Both the position numbers and the translations under genes were made by a program. A stretch of DNA of 54,728 nt from Streptomyces inhibens. GTDB taxonomy: Bacteria; Actinomycetota; Actinomycetes; Streptomycetales; Streptomycetaceae. Position 1 is the stretch's first letter, and each line of letters starts with the position of its first letter. Of the stretch, positions 1 to 9,597 are shown in pieces. The stretch covers positions 1 through 54,728 of the forward strand of contig NZ_QUAC01000028.1 of NCBI RefSeq assembly GCF_003389455.1, given 5' to 3'. The notes beneath the pieces were generated by a model, which was given only the letters and a program-made list of their open reading frames with translations, was not told the origin of the DNA and did not search any database.

Positions 1-115
1 TCGGCCGAGCCACCCCACACCCCCGGATCAACGGTCCCGGAGTGATCCAACCACCTCGAAGATCATTTCGTTAGGAGTTCTTATAGGGGCTGACCGGTAC
101 AGCGGCTGCGGAAAT

Positions 116-964
116 TCAGTCCTCCAGCAGCCGCGCCGCGAGATGCTCGATGCGGTCGTGCCAGGCGTCCAGCGCGGTGGCGGTGTCGAAGCCGTGGGGG
201 CCGGTCTGGGTGAGGACGAGACGGGCGCCATGGCCGGTGCCCCGGCCCAGCTCCCAGCGGACCGTGCCCTGCCGATGCCAGCGGTACGCGAGGACCGACG
301 GGGCCGCCACCTCGGTGACCGGCCCGGCCGGCACCTTGTGCGTCGTGAAGCCCTCCGGCGCGGGCGCATCCGCGATGGGCTCGTCTCCCGAGGTCAGCGC
401 GGCCCAGACGGTCTCGGCAGGCCGTACGAGCTGGCGCTCGAAGCGGATCCGCGGGCCGTCCGGGGTGTCCTCGACCACACCGTGCCCGAGATCGAACTGC
501 TCCAGATAGGCCTCGTGCAGCTCGCCGGTGTCGGGGTCCACCGCCGTCGATTCACCGTCGAGCAGCTGCGACAGCGCGGTGAGGCACAGATGCCAGCCGG
601 AGGCGAAGCTGGCGCTGCCGAACCGGTCGCCGAAGGTGTGCACCAAGGTCAGCAGCGAGCCTTCCCCGTCCGGGGTGAGCTCCCAGCGCAGATGGTCCTC
701 GCCCCAGGTGAAGGCGAACAGCCGGGGCTCGTCGGCATCGGTGACCGTGCCGGTCATGGTGATATCGCCGACGCCGGGCATGGTGAAGGTCATCGCCCCG
801 CCGGGCCGGAGCTCCACGGTGACGTCGGAGGGGAACCACTGCCCGATCTGTGCCGGATCGGTGATCGCCGACCAGACCTTTTCGGGCGGATGGGCGAGCC
901 GGCGCTCCATGTGCAGCGCGGTCCGGCCGTCGGCGGTGGTGAGGGTGTCGGAGTGGGGGTTCAT
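116..964 (-). CDS. Two-domain SRPBCC (AHSA1-like) protein
   Basis: A 282-residue protein made of two consecutive START/Bet v1-like SRPBCC modules. The first begins around residue 15 (ALHMERRLAHPPEKVWSAIT) and the second around residue 160 (IRFERQLVRPAETVWAALT); the shared 'ER.L..P.E.VW.A.T' opening shows an internal duplication. Such domains bind hydrophobic ligands or act as Aha1-like modules, and no substrate can be read from sequence. The ATG at 964 is preceded by GGAGGA about 8 nt upstream, so the longer upstream open frame is rejected. It lies 92 nt downstream of the alpha/beta hydrolase and is probably the last gene of the carrier-protein operon. The family call is firm; the role is inferred from position only. 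Confidence 0.85.
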   Translation of the reverse strand: MNPHSDTLTTADGRTALHMERRLAHPPEKVWSAITDPAQIGQWFPSDVTVELRPGGAMTFTMPGVGDITMTGTVTDADEPRLFAFTWGEDHLRWELTPDGEGSLLTLVHTFGDRFGSASFASGWHLCLTALSQLLDGESTAVDPDTGELHEAYLEQFDLGHGVVEDTPDGPRIRFERQLVRPAETVWAALTSGDEPIADAPAPEGFTTHKVPAGPVTEVAAPSVLAYRWHRQGTVRWELGRGTGHGARLVLTQTGPHGFDTATALDAWHDRIEHLAARLLED

Positions 965-1056
965 GGCTGATCGTCCTCCATGGCGTCGAGATGCCGTTCC
1001 GGAGCGTCCAGGCTCCCGGCCCGCAGATGCCGGCTCGGGCAGTACCCGCCCGTGGA

Positions 1057-1956
1057 TCACACACACGCCGGATCGGTCACCGACGGCTCCTCGCGCTCGA
1101 CCGGCGCGAGGCAGGGCGCCGAGCTCAGTGGCGCATCGGTGAAGAAGCGGACCGCCAGGTCCGCGACGTCCTGTGCGCGTTCGAGCACCACCCAGTGATC
1201 GGCGTCGGGGATCGTCAGAAAGCGGCTGTCGGGAATGGTGGCCGCGAAGTCCCGCTGCCGGTCCGGGGAGGTCACCGTGTCGTGCTCGCCGCTGAAGACG
1301 AGCGTGGGGACGTCGGCCAGCCGGCCGGAGAAATCCGGACGGTCCGACATCGCACGGCGCAGCGAGTCGACGGCATGCCGTGAATGCCGGGCGGCATGCA
1401 TCATCGAGCGCCTGACATAGCGGTAAGCCAGCTTCCGCCGTGTGACATGCCGGCGGGCGTCCAGACACATCAGCGCCTCGGTGACCAACGTGGCGAAGTC
1501 CTCGGTATTGCCGCGCGCGAGGTGGTCGGCGGCCCGGCGCCAGAGGTCCAGCTGCGCGGCGCTGATGTGCGCGGGCACGCCGCCGAGGGCGAGCCGCGCG
1601 ATGCGTTCGGGGAAGCGCCGGGCGCACCCGTAGGCGAGGCCCGCCCCGTAGGAGAAGCCGAAGAGATTGATCTGCGGTACGTCCAGATCGTCGATGATCG
1701 ACTCGATCGCCGCGCACATGAGGTCGTTGCTCGGTCCCGGGGGCAGCGGGTCGGCGCTGCCCATACCCGGCAGGTCGGCGGTCACCACGTCGGCCACCGG
1801 CCCCACATGATCTTCCATCTGCGGCCAGCCGAACATCCCTTGCAGCGCGCCGCCCAGCACCATGACGGGCTCGGTGATCCGCTCCGGCTGCCGCAGCCGC
1901 CGGTAGGCGAAGGACACCCCGCTCACCGACAAGGATCGGATCGTTTCCTCGTACAT
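1057..1956 (-). CDS. Alpha/beta hydrolase
   Basis: A 299-residue alpha/beta hydrolase. The nucleophile elbow is GFSYGAG with Ser102. An acidic residue follows in FSGEHD (about residue 229) and the catalytic His sits in DADHW (about residue 258), so the triad is complete. The oxyanion region near residue 35 is VLGGALQG. There is no signal peptide or membrane segment, so it is cytoplasmic. The start at 1956 has a GAAGGAAG ribosome site. It lies 53 nt downstream of the ketosynthase gene and 3' of the carrier protein, which suggests a thioesterase or acyl-hydrolase step on an ACP-bound product. That role is inference from context; the fold and triad are visible. Confidence 0.88.
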   Translation of the reverse strand: MYEETIRSLSVSGVSFAYRRLRQPERITEPVMVLGGALQGMFGWPQMEDHVGPVADVVTADLPGMGSADPLPPGPSNDLMCAAIESIIDDLDVPQINLFGFSYGAGLAYGCARRFPERIARLALGGVPAHISAAQLDLWRRAADHLARGNTEDFATLVTEALMCLDARRHVTRRKLAYRYVRRSMMHAARHSRHAVDSLRRAMSDRPDFSGRLADVPTLVFSGEHDTVTSPDRQRDFAATIPDSRFLTIPDADHWVVLERAQDVADLAVRFFTDAPLSSAPCLAPVEREEPSVTDPACV

Positions 1957-2009
1957 GTCTGCTTCCTTCTCGGGGAGACCGGCGGGAACGGCCGGATGGG
2001 CGTCGGCCG

Positions 2010-3245
2010 CTAGCGGGTCAGTACGAGCGCGGCGTTGTGGCCGCCGAAGCCGAGCGAGGTCTTGACCGCGCAGTCGAACGCCGCCGGCCGGGCCTCCTGG
2101 CGCACGATCTCGACCGGGATCTGCGGATCCGGGACCTCAAGATTCGCGGTCGGCGGCACCAGCTGCTCCTCCAGCGCGAGGACGGTGAGCGCGGCCTCGA
2201 TGCCGCCGGCGGCGCCCAGCGTGTGCCCGGTCATCGCCTTGGTGGAGGTGACCAGCGCATGGTCGCCGATCACCCGCTGCAGCATGGTGGCCTCGATGAG
2301 GTCGTTGACCACCGTCGAGGTGCCGTGCGCGTTCACATGGCCGATGTCGCCGGCCTGTACCCCCGCGTCCGCCATCGCGCTGCGCAGGGCCCGCTCGATG
2401 CCGTTGCCGTCGGGGTCCGGGGCCACGGCCGCGTAGGCGTCGCTGGAGGCGCCGTATCCGCGGACATGAGCACGGACCGGGGCCCGGCGCGCCGCGGCGT
2501 GCTCGGGCCGCTCCAGTACGAGGAGGCCCGCGCCCTCGCCGACGACGAAACCGTCCCGCCCCGCATCGAACGGGCGGCAGGCCGCGGCCGGATTCTCCCG
2601 GCGGGTGGAGACCGCCTTCATCTGGCAGGCGCTGGCGATCAGCAGCCGGGAGATCGGCGACTCCGCGCCGCCGGCGATGGCGATATCGCAGACCCCGGCG
2701 CGCAGCAGCTGGTGTGCGGTGCCCAGCGCGACGGTTCCGGAGGAGCAGGCCGTGGCCACGGCCAGGCTGGGGCCCCGCGCGCCGAGATCCATGCAGACGC
2801 TGCTGGCGGCACTGTTGACGACGGTCAGTGGCGCGAGCTTGGGGGAGACCCGTCGTGCGCCGCGCGCCGCCATCGCGACATGCTGCTGGTCGTAGAAGGT
2901 CACTCCGCCGTGCGCGGAGCCGATGACCACCGCGACGCGGCTGCCGTCCCAGGTGTCCGTGTCCAGACCGGCGTCGGCGATCGCCTCGCGGGCGGCGACC
3001 ACCGCGAGCTGCGAGAAGCGGTCCATCAGCCGCTGGGTCGCCACGCCGAGCAGCTCGGTGGTGTCCAGATCGGCGGTGTACATGAAGTCGCAGGGCAGAT
3101 CGGCGAGTTCCTCTTGGTGGGCCACTCCGCCGGGCGAGGTTTCCTGGGTGACGGCGTGCCAGGTGGCCTTCGCCCCCACGCCCGCCGCGGTCACCATGCC
3201 CAGTCCCGTCACGGCCGCGGAGAACGGCTGCCGGCGGGCCGTCAC
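2010..3245 (-). CDS. Beta-ketoacyl-ACP synthase II-like ketosynthase
   Basis: A 411-residue KAS-II (FabF-type) condensing enzyme. The active site is intact: Cys167 in ATACSSG, His307 in NAHGTST, Lys336 in STKAMTGH with His341, and the C-terminal SLGFGGHNAA glycine-rich motif. Decarboxylative condensation of malonyl-ACP with an acyl primer is the family reaction. The GTG start at 3245 overlaps the carrier-protein stop (GTGA), so the two are translationally coupled. Having its own dedicated ACP, with no KR, DH or ER alongside, argues against housekeeping fatty-acid synthesis and for a specialised acyl or short polyketide chain. The enzyme class is certain; the product is unknown. Confidence 0.93.
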   Translation of the reverse strand: MTARRQPFSAAVTGLGMVTAAGVGAKATWHAVTQETSPGGVAHQEELADLPCDFMYTADLDTTELLGVATQRLMDRFSQLAVVAAREAIADAGLDTDTWDGSRVAVVIGSAHGGVTFYDQQHVAMAARGARRVSPKLAPLTVVNSAASSVCMDLGARGPSLAVATACSSGTVALGTAHQLLRAGVCDIAIAGGAESPISRLLIASACQMKAVSTRRENPAAACRPFDAGRDGFVVGEGAGLLVLERPEHAAARRAPVRAHVRGYGASSDAYAAVAPDPDGNGIERALRSAMADAGVQAGDIGHVNAHGTSTVVNDLIEATMLQRVIGDHALVTSTKAMTGHTLGAAGGIEAALTVLALEEQLVPPTANLEVPDPQIPVEIVRQEARPAAFDCAVKTSLGFGGHNAALVLTR

Positions 3246-3475
3246 GCCGGAACCATGCCGTTGACGGCCGCCACCAGCCGGCCCACGGTGTCGCGCGGGG
3301 TCAGCGGCACCTCTTCCAGGTCGATGTCCAGCTGGTCCTCGATGAGTACCCGGAGTTCTTCCAGGGCCAGGGAGTCGATGCGCAGGGTGCGCAGCGGGGT
3401 CTCGTCGGTGACGTCGGCCAAGGCGACCCCGAATCGCTGGACCAGCAAGGCGTTGACAACTTCTGCCGCATTCAC
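3242..3475 (-). CDS. Acyl carrier protein
   Basis: A 77-residue acyl carrier protein. The phosphopantetheine attachment serine is Ser35 in the motif RIDSLALEEL, at the start of helix II as in all ACPs, and the acidic helix II (LRVLIEDQLDIDLEE) follows. The start chosen is the GTG at 3475, which has GGAGGAG 6 nt upstream; the longer ATG frame carries a non-homologous basic N-terminus. It is the first gene of the minus-strand set ACP, ketosynthase, hydrolase and SRPBCC, with its promoter presumably in 3476-3743. It most likely carries the growing chain for the adjacent ketosynthase. Confidence 0.9.
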   Translation of the reverse strand: MNAAEVVNALLVQRFGVALADVTDETPLRTLRIDSLALEELRVLIEDQLDIDLEEVPLTPRDTVGRLVAAVNGMVPA

Positions 3476-3743
3476 GTGGCGCTCCTCCGCTTGTTGTGGG
3501 CGTGCTGCCAACCGCGTCCTGGGCGGGTGTTCGCCGGCGGCCCCGGCTGGTTTGGCCACCCTTTATACGCCTTCGTCCCGATGACTCCCCAGCCTTGGTA
3601 GCTCAATGGAGTGATGGGCTCGCCAGGGCGTATGACGGGGTCACGCCTCGCTTTGCGGGCGCTGCGGAAGACATCTACGTTCCTAACGCCGCAGGCGGGC
3701 GAGAGGCACGGCAGGGCGCCGGCGGACTGGGGAGGTTTTGGTG

Positions 3744-4205
3744 TCAGGCCTCGTCGAGTGCGCTGGTCACGCGACCCAACAGGCCCCGGAGCGTGCGGAG
3801 TTCATCGATCGTGAGGCCGGTCGCCGCCAGCATCCTGCGGGGGACCGGCAGGGCCTGTTCGCGCAGGTCATCGCCGTCGGCGGTGAGGTGGATGGTGACC
3901 GACCGCTCGTCCTCGGTGCTGCGCTCGCGGCGGACCAGGCCGGCTGCCTCCAGGCGCTTGAGCAGCGGGGAGAGGGTGCCGGAGTCCAGCCGGAGCTGTT
4001 CGCCGATGGCCTTGACCGGCTGCGAGCCGTGCTCCCACAGGACCAGCATGACCAGGTACTGGGGGTAGGTCAGGCCCAGGTCCTTGAGGGCGTCCCGGTA
4101 GACGCTGCCGAAGGCGCGCGAGGCGGCGTGCAGCGAGAAGCAGACCTGGTGGTCGAGGCGGAGCAGTTCGGCGTCGGGGACCGGAGGCCTGGTCGTAGGG
4201 GTCAT
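3744..4205 (-). CDS. ohrR: OhrR-type MarR family peroxide sensor/repressor
   Basis: A 153-residue MarR-family regulator. It has the N-terminal OhrR signature LDHQVCFSLHAASRA with the reactive Cys22, then a winged helix at about residues 50-105 (KAIGEQLRLDSGTLSPLLKRLEAAGLVRR, wing ERSTEDERSV). In OhrR proteins organic hydroperoxides oxidise this cysteine and release the repressor from DNA. No second cysteine is present, which fits the one-cysteine (Bacillus-like) class rather than the two-cysteine Xanthomonas class. It is divergently transcribed from ohr, and two near-identical operator-like repeats lie in the shared 131-bp spacer. The assignment rests on both motif and context. Confidence 0.92.
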   Translation of the reverse strand: MTPTTRPPVPDAELLRLDHQVCFSLHAASRAFGSVYRDALKDLGLTYPQYLVMLVLWEHGSQPVKAIGEQLRLDSGTLSPLLKRLEAAGLVRRERSTEDERSVTIHLTADGDDLREQALPVPRRMLAATGLTIDELRTLRGLLGRVTSALDEA

Positions 4206-4231
4206 GGGGTCCAGGTTAGCTCGCCGTAAGC

Positions 4232-4281
4232 GATTTAGTTGTGCGCAACTGAGTTGCTGGCAATTTAGATGTGTGCGATTG
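4232..4281. promoter_or_regulatory. Duplicated OhrR operator between ohrR and ohr
   Basis: Two 20-bp near-copies lie 30 bp apart: GATTTAGTTGTGCGCAACTG (4232-4251) and AATTTAGATGTGTGCGATTG (4262-4281). They share TTTAG.TGTG.GC.A.TG. The first contains the inverted arms AGTTG/CAACT. Their three-helical-turn phasing and position in the divergent spacer suggest cooperative OhrR binding over both promoters. The sequence pattern is seen directly; binding is inferred. Confidence 0.65.
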
Positions 4282-4336
4282 TTGCCGTCATCGGGCGGCC
4301 GGGGAACGGCCGCCGCGCCAACGAAGGGGAACTGTG

Positions 4337-4747
4337 ATGGACGCGCTGTACACCGCTGTCGCCACCGCCAACGGCCGCGAGGGCCGCGCCGTCAGCTCCG
4401 ACGGCAAGATCGACCTCGCCCTGGCCATGCCTCCCGAGCTGGGCGGCAACGGCGCCGGCACCAACCCGGAGCAGCTCTTCGCCGCCGGTTACGCGGCCTG
4501 CTTCGCCAGCGCGATGAGCAATGTCGGCCGCCAGATGAAGATCGACACCAAGGATGTCTCGGTCACCGCCGAGGTCTCCATCGGCAAGGACGACACCGGC
4601 TTCGGCCTGGCCGTCGTCATGCGGGTGGAGCTGCCGGCCGCCCTTGAGGGCGAGACCGGGCGGCAGCTGGTCGAGGCGACCCACCAGTACTGCCCGTACT
4701 CCAAGGCCACCCGCGGCAACATCGATGTCGCGCTCGTCATCGAGTAA
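4337..4747 (+). CDS. ohr: Organic hydroperoxide resistance protein Ohr
   Basis: A 136-residue OsmC/Ohr-family peroxidase that reduces organic hydroperoxides through a cysteine pair. Cys55 (GYAACFASA) and Cys119 (HQYCPYSKATRGN) are both present, with the usual spacing. The length is normal for Ohr. The ATG at 4337 has AAGGGGA about 8 nt upstream. It is divergent from the OhrR repressor and probably induced by peroxide. Ohr enzymes are typically recycled by lipoylated proteins rather than thioredoxin. The gene ends 10 bp before a very strong hairpin. Confidence 0.96.
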   Translation: MDALYTAVATANGREGRAVSSDGKIDLALAMPPELGGNGAGTNPEQLFAAGYAACFASAMSNVGRQMKIDTKDVSVTAEVSIGKDDTGFGLAVVMRVELPAALEGETGRQLVEATHQYCPYSKATRGNIDVALVIE

Positions 4748-4757
4748 GGCCGCGACG

Positions 4758-4807
4758 CGCCCGACGGACCGGCCCCGGCGATGGCGTGGGGGCCGGTCCG
4801 TCGGGCG
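4758..4807. terminator. 19-bp perfect-stem bidirectional terminator
   Basis: The arm CGCCCGACGGACCGGCCCC (4758-4776) is exactly complementary to 4789-4807, with a 12-nt loop. It lies between the convergent ohr and beta-glucosidase genes, 10 bp after one stop and 8 bp before the other, so it can serve both. There is no T-run, as is common for actinomycete terminators. Confidence 0.85.
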
Positions 4808-4815
4808 GATGCGGA

Positions 4816-6218
<1,403 letters not shown>

Positions 6219-6222
<4 letters not shown>

Positions 6223-7118
6223 TTGACGGCCCCGGCGGTGAGCCCGGCGACCAGATAGCGCTGGAGCAGCAGAAACCCGGCGACCACCGGGACGCTGACG
6301 ACCAGGGACGCGGCCATGACCTGGTTCCAGTAGACGTCGTTCTGTGTGGCATAGCCCTGCAGACCGACCGACAGGGTGCGGGTGGTGTCATTGGTCATGA
6401 CGGACGCGAACAGCACCTCGCCCCACGCGGTCATGAACGCGTACACGGCGACCGCGACGATCCCGGGGAGCGCGGCCGGCACCACGACCCGGAAGAGCGC
6501 ACCGAGCGGACCGCAGCCGTCCACGTACGCGGCCTCGTCCAGCTCCCGCGGCACCGACGCGAAGTAGCCGGCCAGCATCCAGATGGAGAACGGCAGGGAG
6601 AACGTCAGATAGGTGAGGATCAGCCCGCCGCGGGAGCCGTAGAGCGCGACGCCGGTGGAGTTCCCGATGTTGACGTAGATCAGGAACAGCGGCAGCAGGA
6701 AGAGGATGCCCGGGAACATCTGGGTGGACAGCACCGTGAGGGTGAAGACCCGCTTGCCGCGGAAGCGGTAGCGGCTGACCGCGTAGGCCGCGAAGATCGC
6801 GATGAGCACCGAGCAGAGGGTGGCCGAGCCCGCCACGATCAGCGAATTGGTGAAGTACCGGGCCAGCGGCACCGTCCGCCAGATGTCGAGATACGGACGG
6901 ATCGTCAGCTCGCTCGGCAGCCAGTGGAAGGTGCCCGAGACATCCTCCAGCGGTTTCAGCGAGCTGCTGAGCATCACATAGACCGGGAGCAGGACGAAGC
7001 CGGTCAGTGCGGTGAGGAAGATCCGGCGGATCCAGCGGAAGGAGCGGGGCGGGGCGGTGGGGGAGCGCCTGCGGACGGCTGTGCGCGGCGGGCGGTGAGC
7101 GGTGCTAGCCATCGGCAT
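6219..7118 (-). CDS. Carbohydrate ABC transporter permease (MalG/CebG type)
   Basis: A 299-residue inner-membrane permease with six predicted hydrophobic helices; the first is [19 protein letters not shown]. The cytoplasmic EAA loop that contacts the ATPase is visible as [21 protein letters not shown] near residue 200. It overlaps the preceding permease gene by 14 nt and the glucosidase by 4 nt, so it is translationally coupled on both sides. No ATPase gene is in the operon. In streptomycetes such CUT1 systems usually share the MsiK ATPase, and that is inferred here. Confidence 0.92.
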
Positions 7119-8118
7119 GCTTCCTTCCGCGCGAGGTGGCCAGCAGATAGCCGGCCGTCACCACCAGCAGGAACAGCAGCAGCAGGACCGACATGGCCGA
7201 GCCGGTACCGAAGTTCCAGGTGACGAACGAGGACTGGTAGATGTGGAGGGAGAGCAGATCGGCGGCCTCCGGGGCGGCCTTCCCGAAGAGCACATATGGC
7301 GTGTTGAAGTCGTTGAACGTCCACAGGAACAGCACCAGCACCAGCACCTGGTTGACCGGCCGCAGCGACGGCAGGGTGATCCGCCGGATCTGCCGGACGA
7401 GGCCCGCGCCGTCGAGCGCCGCGGCCTCGTAAAGATCCTTGGGGATGCTCTGCAGCGCCGCCGTCACGACGAGGAAGGCGAACGGCCAGGTCTTCCAGAC
7501 GGCGACGACGAGCAGCGCGACGAAGCTGTTGTCGCCCAGCAGCCAGAAGGGCCGGCCGTCGGTGAGGTGCAGCTGGTCGTGCAGCACATGGTTGACCAGG
7601 CCGTTGTCCCTTTGGAACATGAACGCCCAGGTGATCACGGCGGCGTAGATCGGCAGTGCGTACGGGGTGAGGAAGAGGGCTCGCAGCAGGCCGCGCCCCC
7701 GGAAGTTGTCCTGCAGGAAGATCGCGGCCGCGGTGCCGATGAGCCAGCACAGTCCGACCGCCAGCACGCTGAACGCACAGGTGACCAGGAACGAGTGCAG
7801 CAGCGCGGCGCCGACCGGTGCGTCGAGGTCGACGGTGACCCGGTAGTTGCCCAGTGCCTTCCAGGGGGCCGCGTCCCAGTTGCCGATGGTGAGCTGCGTC
7901 AACTCCTTGAAGCTCATGACGATGCCGATGACCATCGGTACGAGATGGACCAGCAGTTCCAGCAGCAGTGCGGGCAGCAGAAGCAGATAGGGCAGGCCGG
8001 CGCGGCGCAGCCGGGCGGGCAGCAGGACCCGGCGGCGCGTGGCGGGGGCCTTGCCGCCAGGACGGCCGCCGCGGCCCGGCGGCGCCTGCTCGCGCGCGGT
8101 GGTCGTGGTGGTGGTCAT
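7105..8118 (-). CDS. Carbohydrate ABC transporter permease (MalF/CebF type)
   Basis: A 337-residue permease, the partner of the next gene. It has a basic Arg/Gly-rich cytoplasmic N-terminus (about 40 residues), then hydrophobic helices starting with AGLPYLLLLPALLLELLVHL. The EAA loop is YEAAALDGAGLVRQIRRITLP near residue 240. It follows the binding-protein gene by 10 nt. Together with the second permease it would form the heterodimeric channel for an oligosaccharide or beta-glucoside. Confidence 0.92.
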   Translation of the reverse strand: MTTTTTTAREQAPPGRGGRPGGKAPATRRRVLLPARLRRAGLPYLLLLPALLLELLVHLVPMVIGIVMSFKELTQLTIGNWDAAPWKALGNYRVTVDLDAPVGAALLHSFLVTCAFSVLAVGLCWLIGTAAAIFLQDNFRGRGLLRALFLTPYALPIYAAVITWAFMFQRDNGLVNHVLHDQLHLTDGRPFWLLGDNSFVALLVVAVWKTWPFAFLVVTAALQSIPKDLYEAAALDGAGLVRQIRRITLPSLRPVNQVLVLVLFLWTFNDFNTPYVLFGKAAPEAADLLSLHIYQSSFVTWNFGTGSAMSVLLLLFLLVVTAGYLLATSRGRKHADG

Positions 8119-8128
8119 GGCCGGCCGC

Positions 8129-9445
8129 TCACTTCGCCATCTGCTGCTCGGCCTTGGTCAGCCGCGCCCTGACCGACTCGGTGGTCACGGGATGGCCGGC
8201 CGCCGCATCGGCGAACAGATCCTTGATCGCGGTGCCGACGGACGTCTCGAACTGCGCCTCGTCGGCGACCTGGGGGAGCGGCGCGGCACTCCTGGTGAGG
8301 GTTTCGCGCAGCACCTTGGTGTCCTGGCGGTTGAACGCCGGGTCCTGCTGGGCGGCCTTGACGGGCGGCACCGAGCCGTAGGTCTTGTTGAGCAGCTTCT
8401 GCTCGGCGTCGCTCGTCATGAACTTCACGAACTTCCGCGCGCCGTCGAGATTGTGGGTGTTCTTGAAGACGGCGATATTGATGCCCGCGAGCATGGAGTT
8501 GATCTGCCGGCCGGTGCCCGGAGTGCCGGACGGTACGGGTACCGGGACGACGCCCCAGTCGTCCGGCTTCATCCCGTCGGCCGCGAAGGTGGTGGCCGCC
8601 GCCTGCCACAGCACCATCGCGGTCCGGCCCTTGGCGAAGTCCCTGAGCGACTGATTCTGTCCGTACTCGGCGTTGCCCGGGGCGATGATCTGGTCCTTGG
8701 CCATGAAGTCGACGTACTGCTTGACCGCCGCGACCGCGCCGTCCGAGGTGAAGGTGGGCTTGCCGGCGGCGTCGAAGAAGTCCGCGCCGTGCTGCTTGCC
8801 GAGGGCGAAGGCCTGATGGATGTTGTTGGTCAGCTGGCCGCCCTCGGCACCCAGGCCCCACGTGCCGTCCTTGGAGATCTTCTTGCCGTCGGCGACCAAC
8901 TCATCCCAGGTCGCCGGGGGTTCGCTGATCCCGGCCTCCTTGAACATCTGCTTGTTGTAGTAGAGCGCGTACGTCAGCGAATACAGCGGAACCGCGGCCG
9001 GGTCCTTGCCCGCCGCGCCCGTGGCGCCCAGCGCCGGCGCCACGAACCGGTCACGTCCGCCGATCTCGTCGAGGTTCCGCTTGTCCCAGGGGAGCAGCGC
9101 GCCGGTGGCCTGGAGGGACGCGGACCAGGTGTTGCCGATGTTGAGGACATCGGGCCCCTGCCCCGATGTGGTGGCCGCCAGGATCCGGTTGAGCAGATCC
9201 GGCCACGGAATGACCTCCAGCTTGACCTTGATCCCGGTCCGCCGCTCGAACTTCTTCAGCTCGGGACCGAGGATCTTCTTGTCCGCCTCGACATTCGGCC
9301 CCTGGTTGGACGCCCAATACGTCAGCGTCTTGGGGGAGTCGTTGCTTCCCCCGCCACCGGGGCTGGTCCCGCCGCCGCATCCGGAGGCCGCCGCGGCGAG
9401 CGCGGTGACGGTGGCGGTGACGGTCGCGGCTCGGAGTATGCGCAT
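8129..9445 (-). CDS. Extracellular sugar-binding lipoprotein (CUT1)
   Basis: A 438-residue solute-binding protein. It has a short signal sequence with the lipobox AASGC around residue 22, followed by a Gly/Ser linker. The mature part shows family-1 binding-protein features (LTYWASNQGPNVEADKKI, and later LYYNKQMFKEAGI and AVFKNT). It captures the sugar outside the membrane for the two permeases that follow. It is the first gene of the minus-strand operon; its promoter faces the ROK gene across a 152-bp spacer holding two palindromes. Confidence 0.92.
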   Translation of the reverse strand: MRILRAATVTATVTALAAAASGCGGGTSPGGGGSNDSPKTLTYWASNQGPNVEADKKILGPELKKFERRTGIKVKLEVIPWPDLLNRILAATTSGQGPDVLNIGNTWSASLQATGALLPWDKRNLDEIGGRDRFVAPALGATGAAGKDPAAVPLYSLTYALYYNKQMFKEAGISEPPATWDELVADGKKISKDGTWGLGAEGGQLTNNIHQAFALGKQHGADFFDAAGKPTFTSDGAVAAVKQYVDFMAKDQIIAPGNAEYGQNQSLRDFAKGRTAMVLWQAAATTFAADGMKPDDWGVVPVPVPSGTPGTGRQINSMLAGINIAVFKNTHNLDGARKFVKFMTSDAEQKLLNKTYGSVPPVKAAQQDPAFNRQDTKVLRETLTRSAAPLPQVADEAQFETSVGTAIKDLFADAAAGHPVTTESVRARLTKAEQQMAK

Positions 9446-9486
9446 GACGGATACGCCTCTCTCTGAGGAGTCCGGAGGTCGGCCAT

Positions 9487-9533
9487 GTTCAGTTCCTGAA
9501 CGGCCTCATGGCTTAACTTAGGGTGTGAGTTAA
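9487..9533. promoter_or_regulatory. Two palindromes in the divergent SBP/ROK spacer
   Basis: A perfect 15-bp palindrome GTTCAGTTCCTGAAC lies at 9487-9501. A second inverted repeat with arms TTAACT/AGTTAA (9-nt spacer) lies at 9513-9533. Both sit between the start codons of the divergent sugar operon and the ROK regulator and are candidate ROK binding sites. No CebR-type TGGGAGCGCTCCCA box is present in this spacer. Confidence 0.6.
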
Positions 9534-9597
9534 AGCCCGAGAGAAGGGCGCGTCAAGAGCCCGAACGGCGGTAGGTTGCGGGCCGGGAGGGAACCAG

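Noticed and set aside
3594..3670. tRNA-like GGTAGCTCAATGG stretch
   Set aside because: It resembles a tRNA D-arm, but no matching acceptor stem, anticodon stem or GTTCRA T-loop follows.
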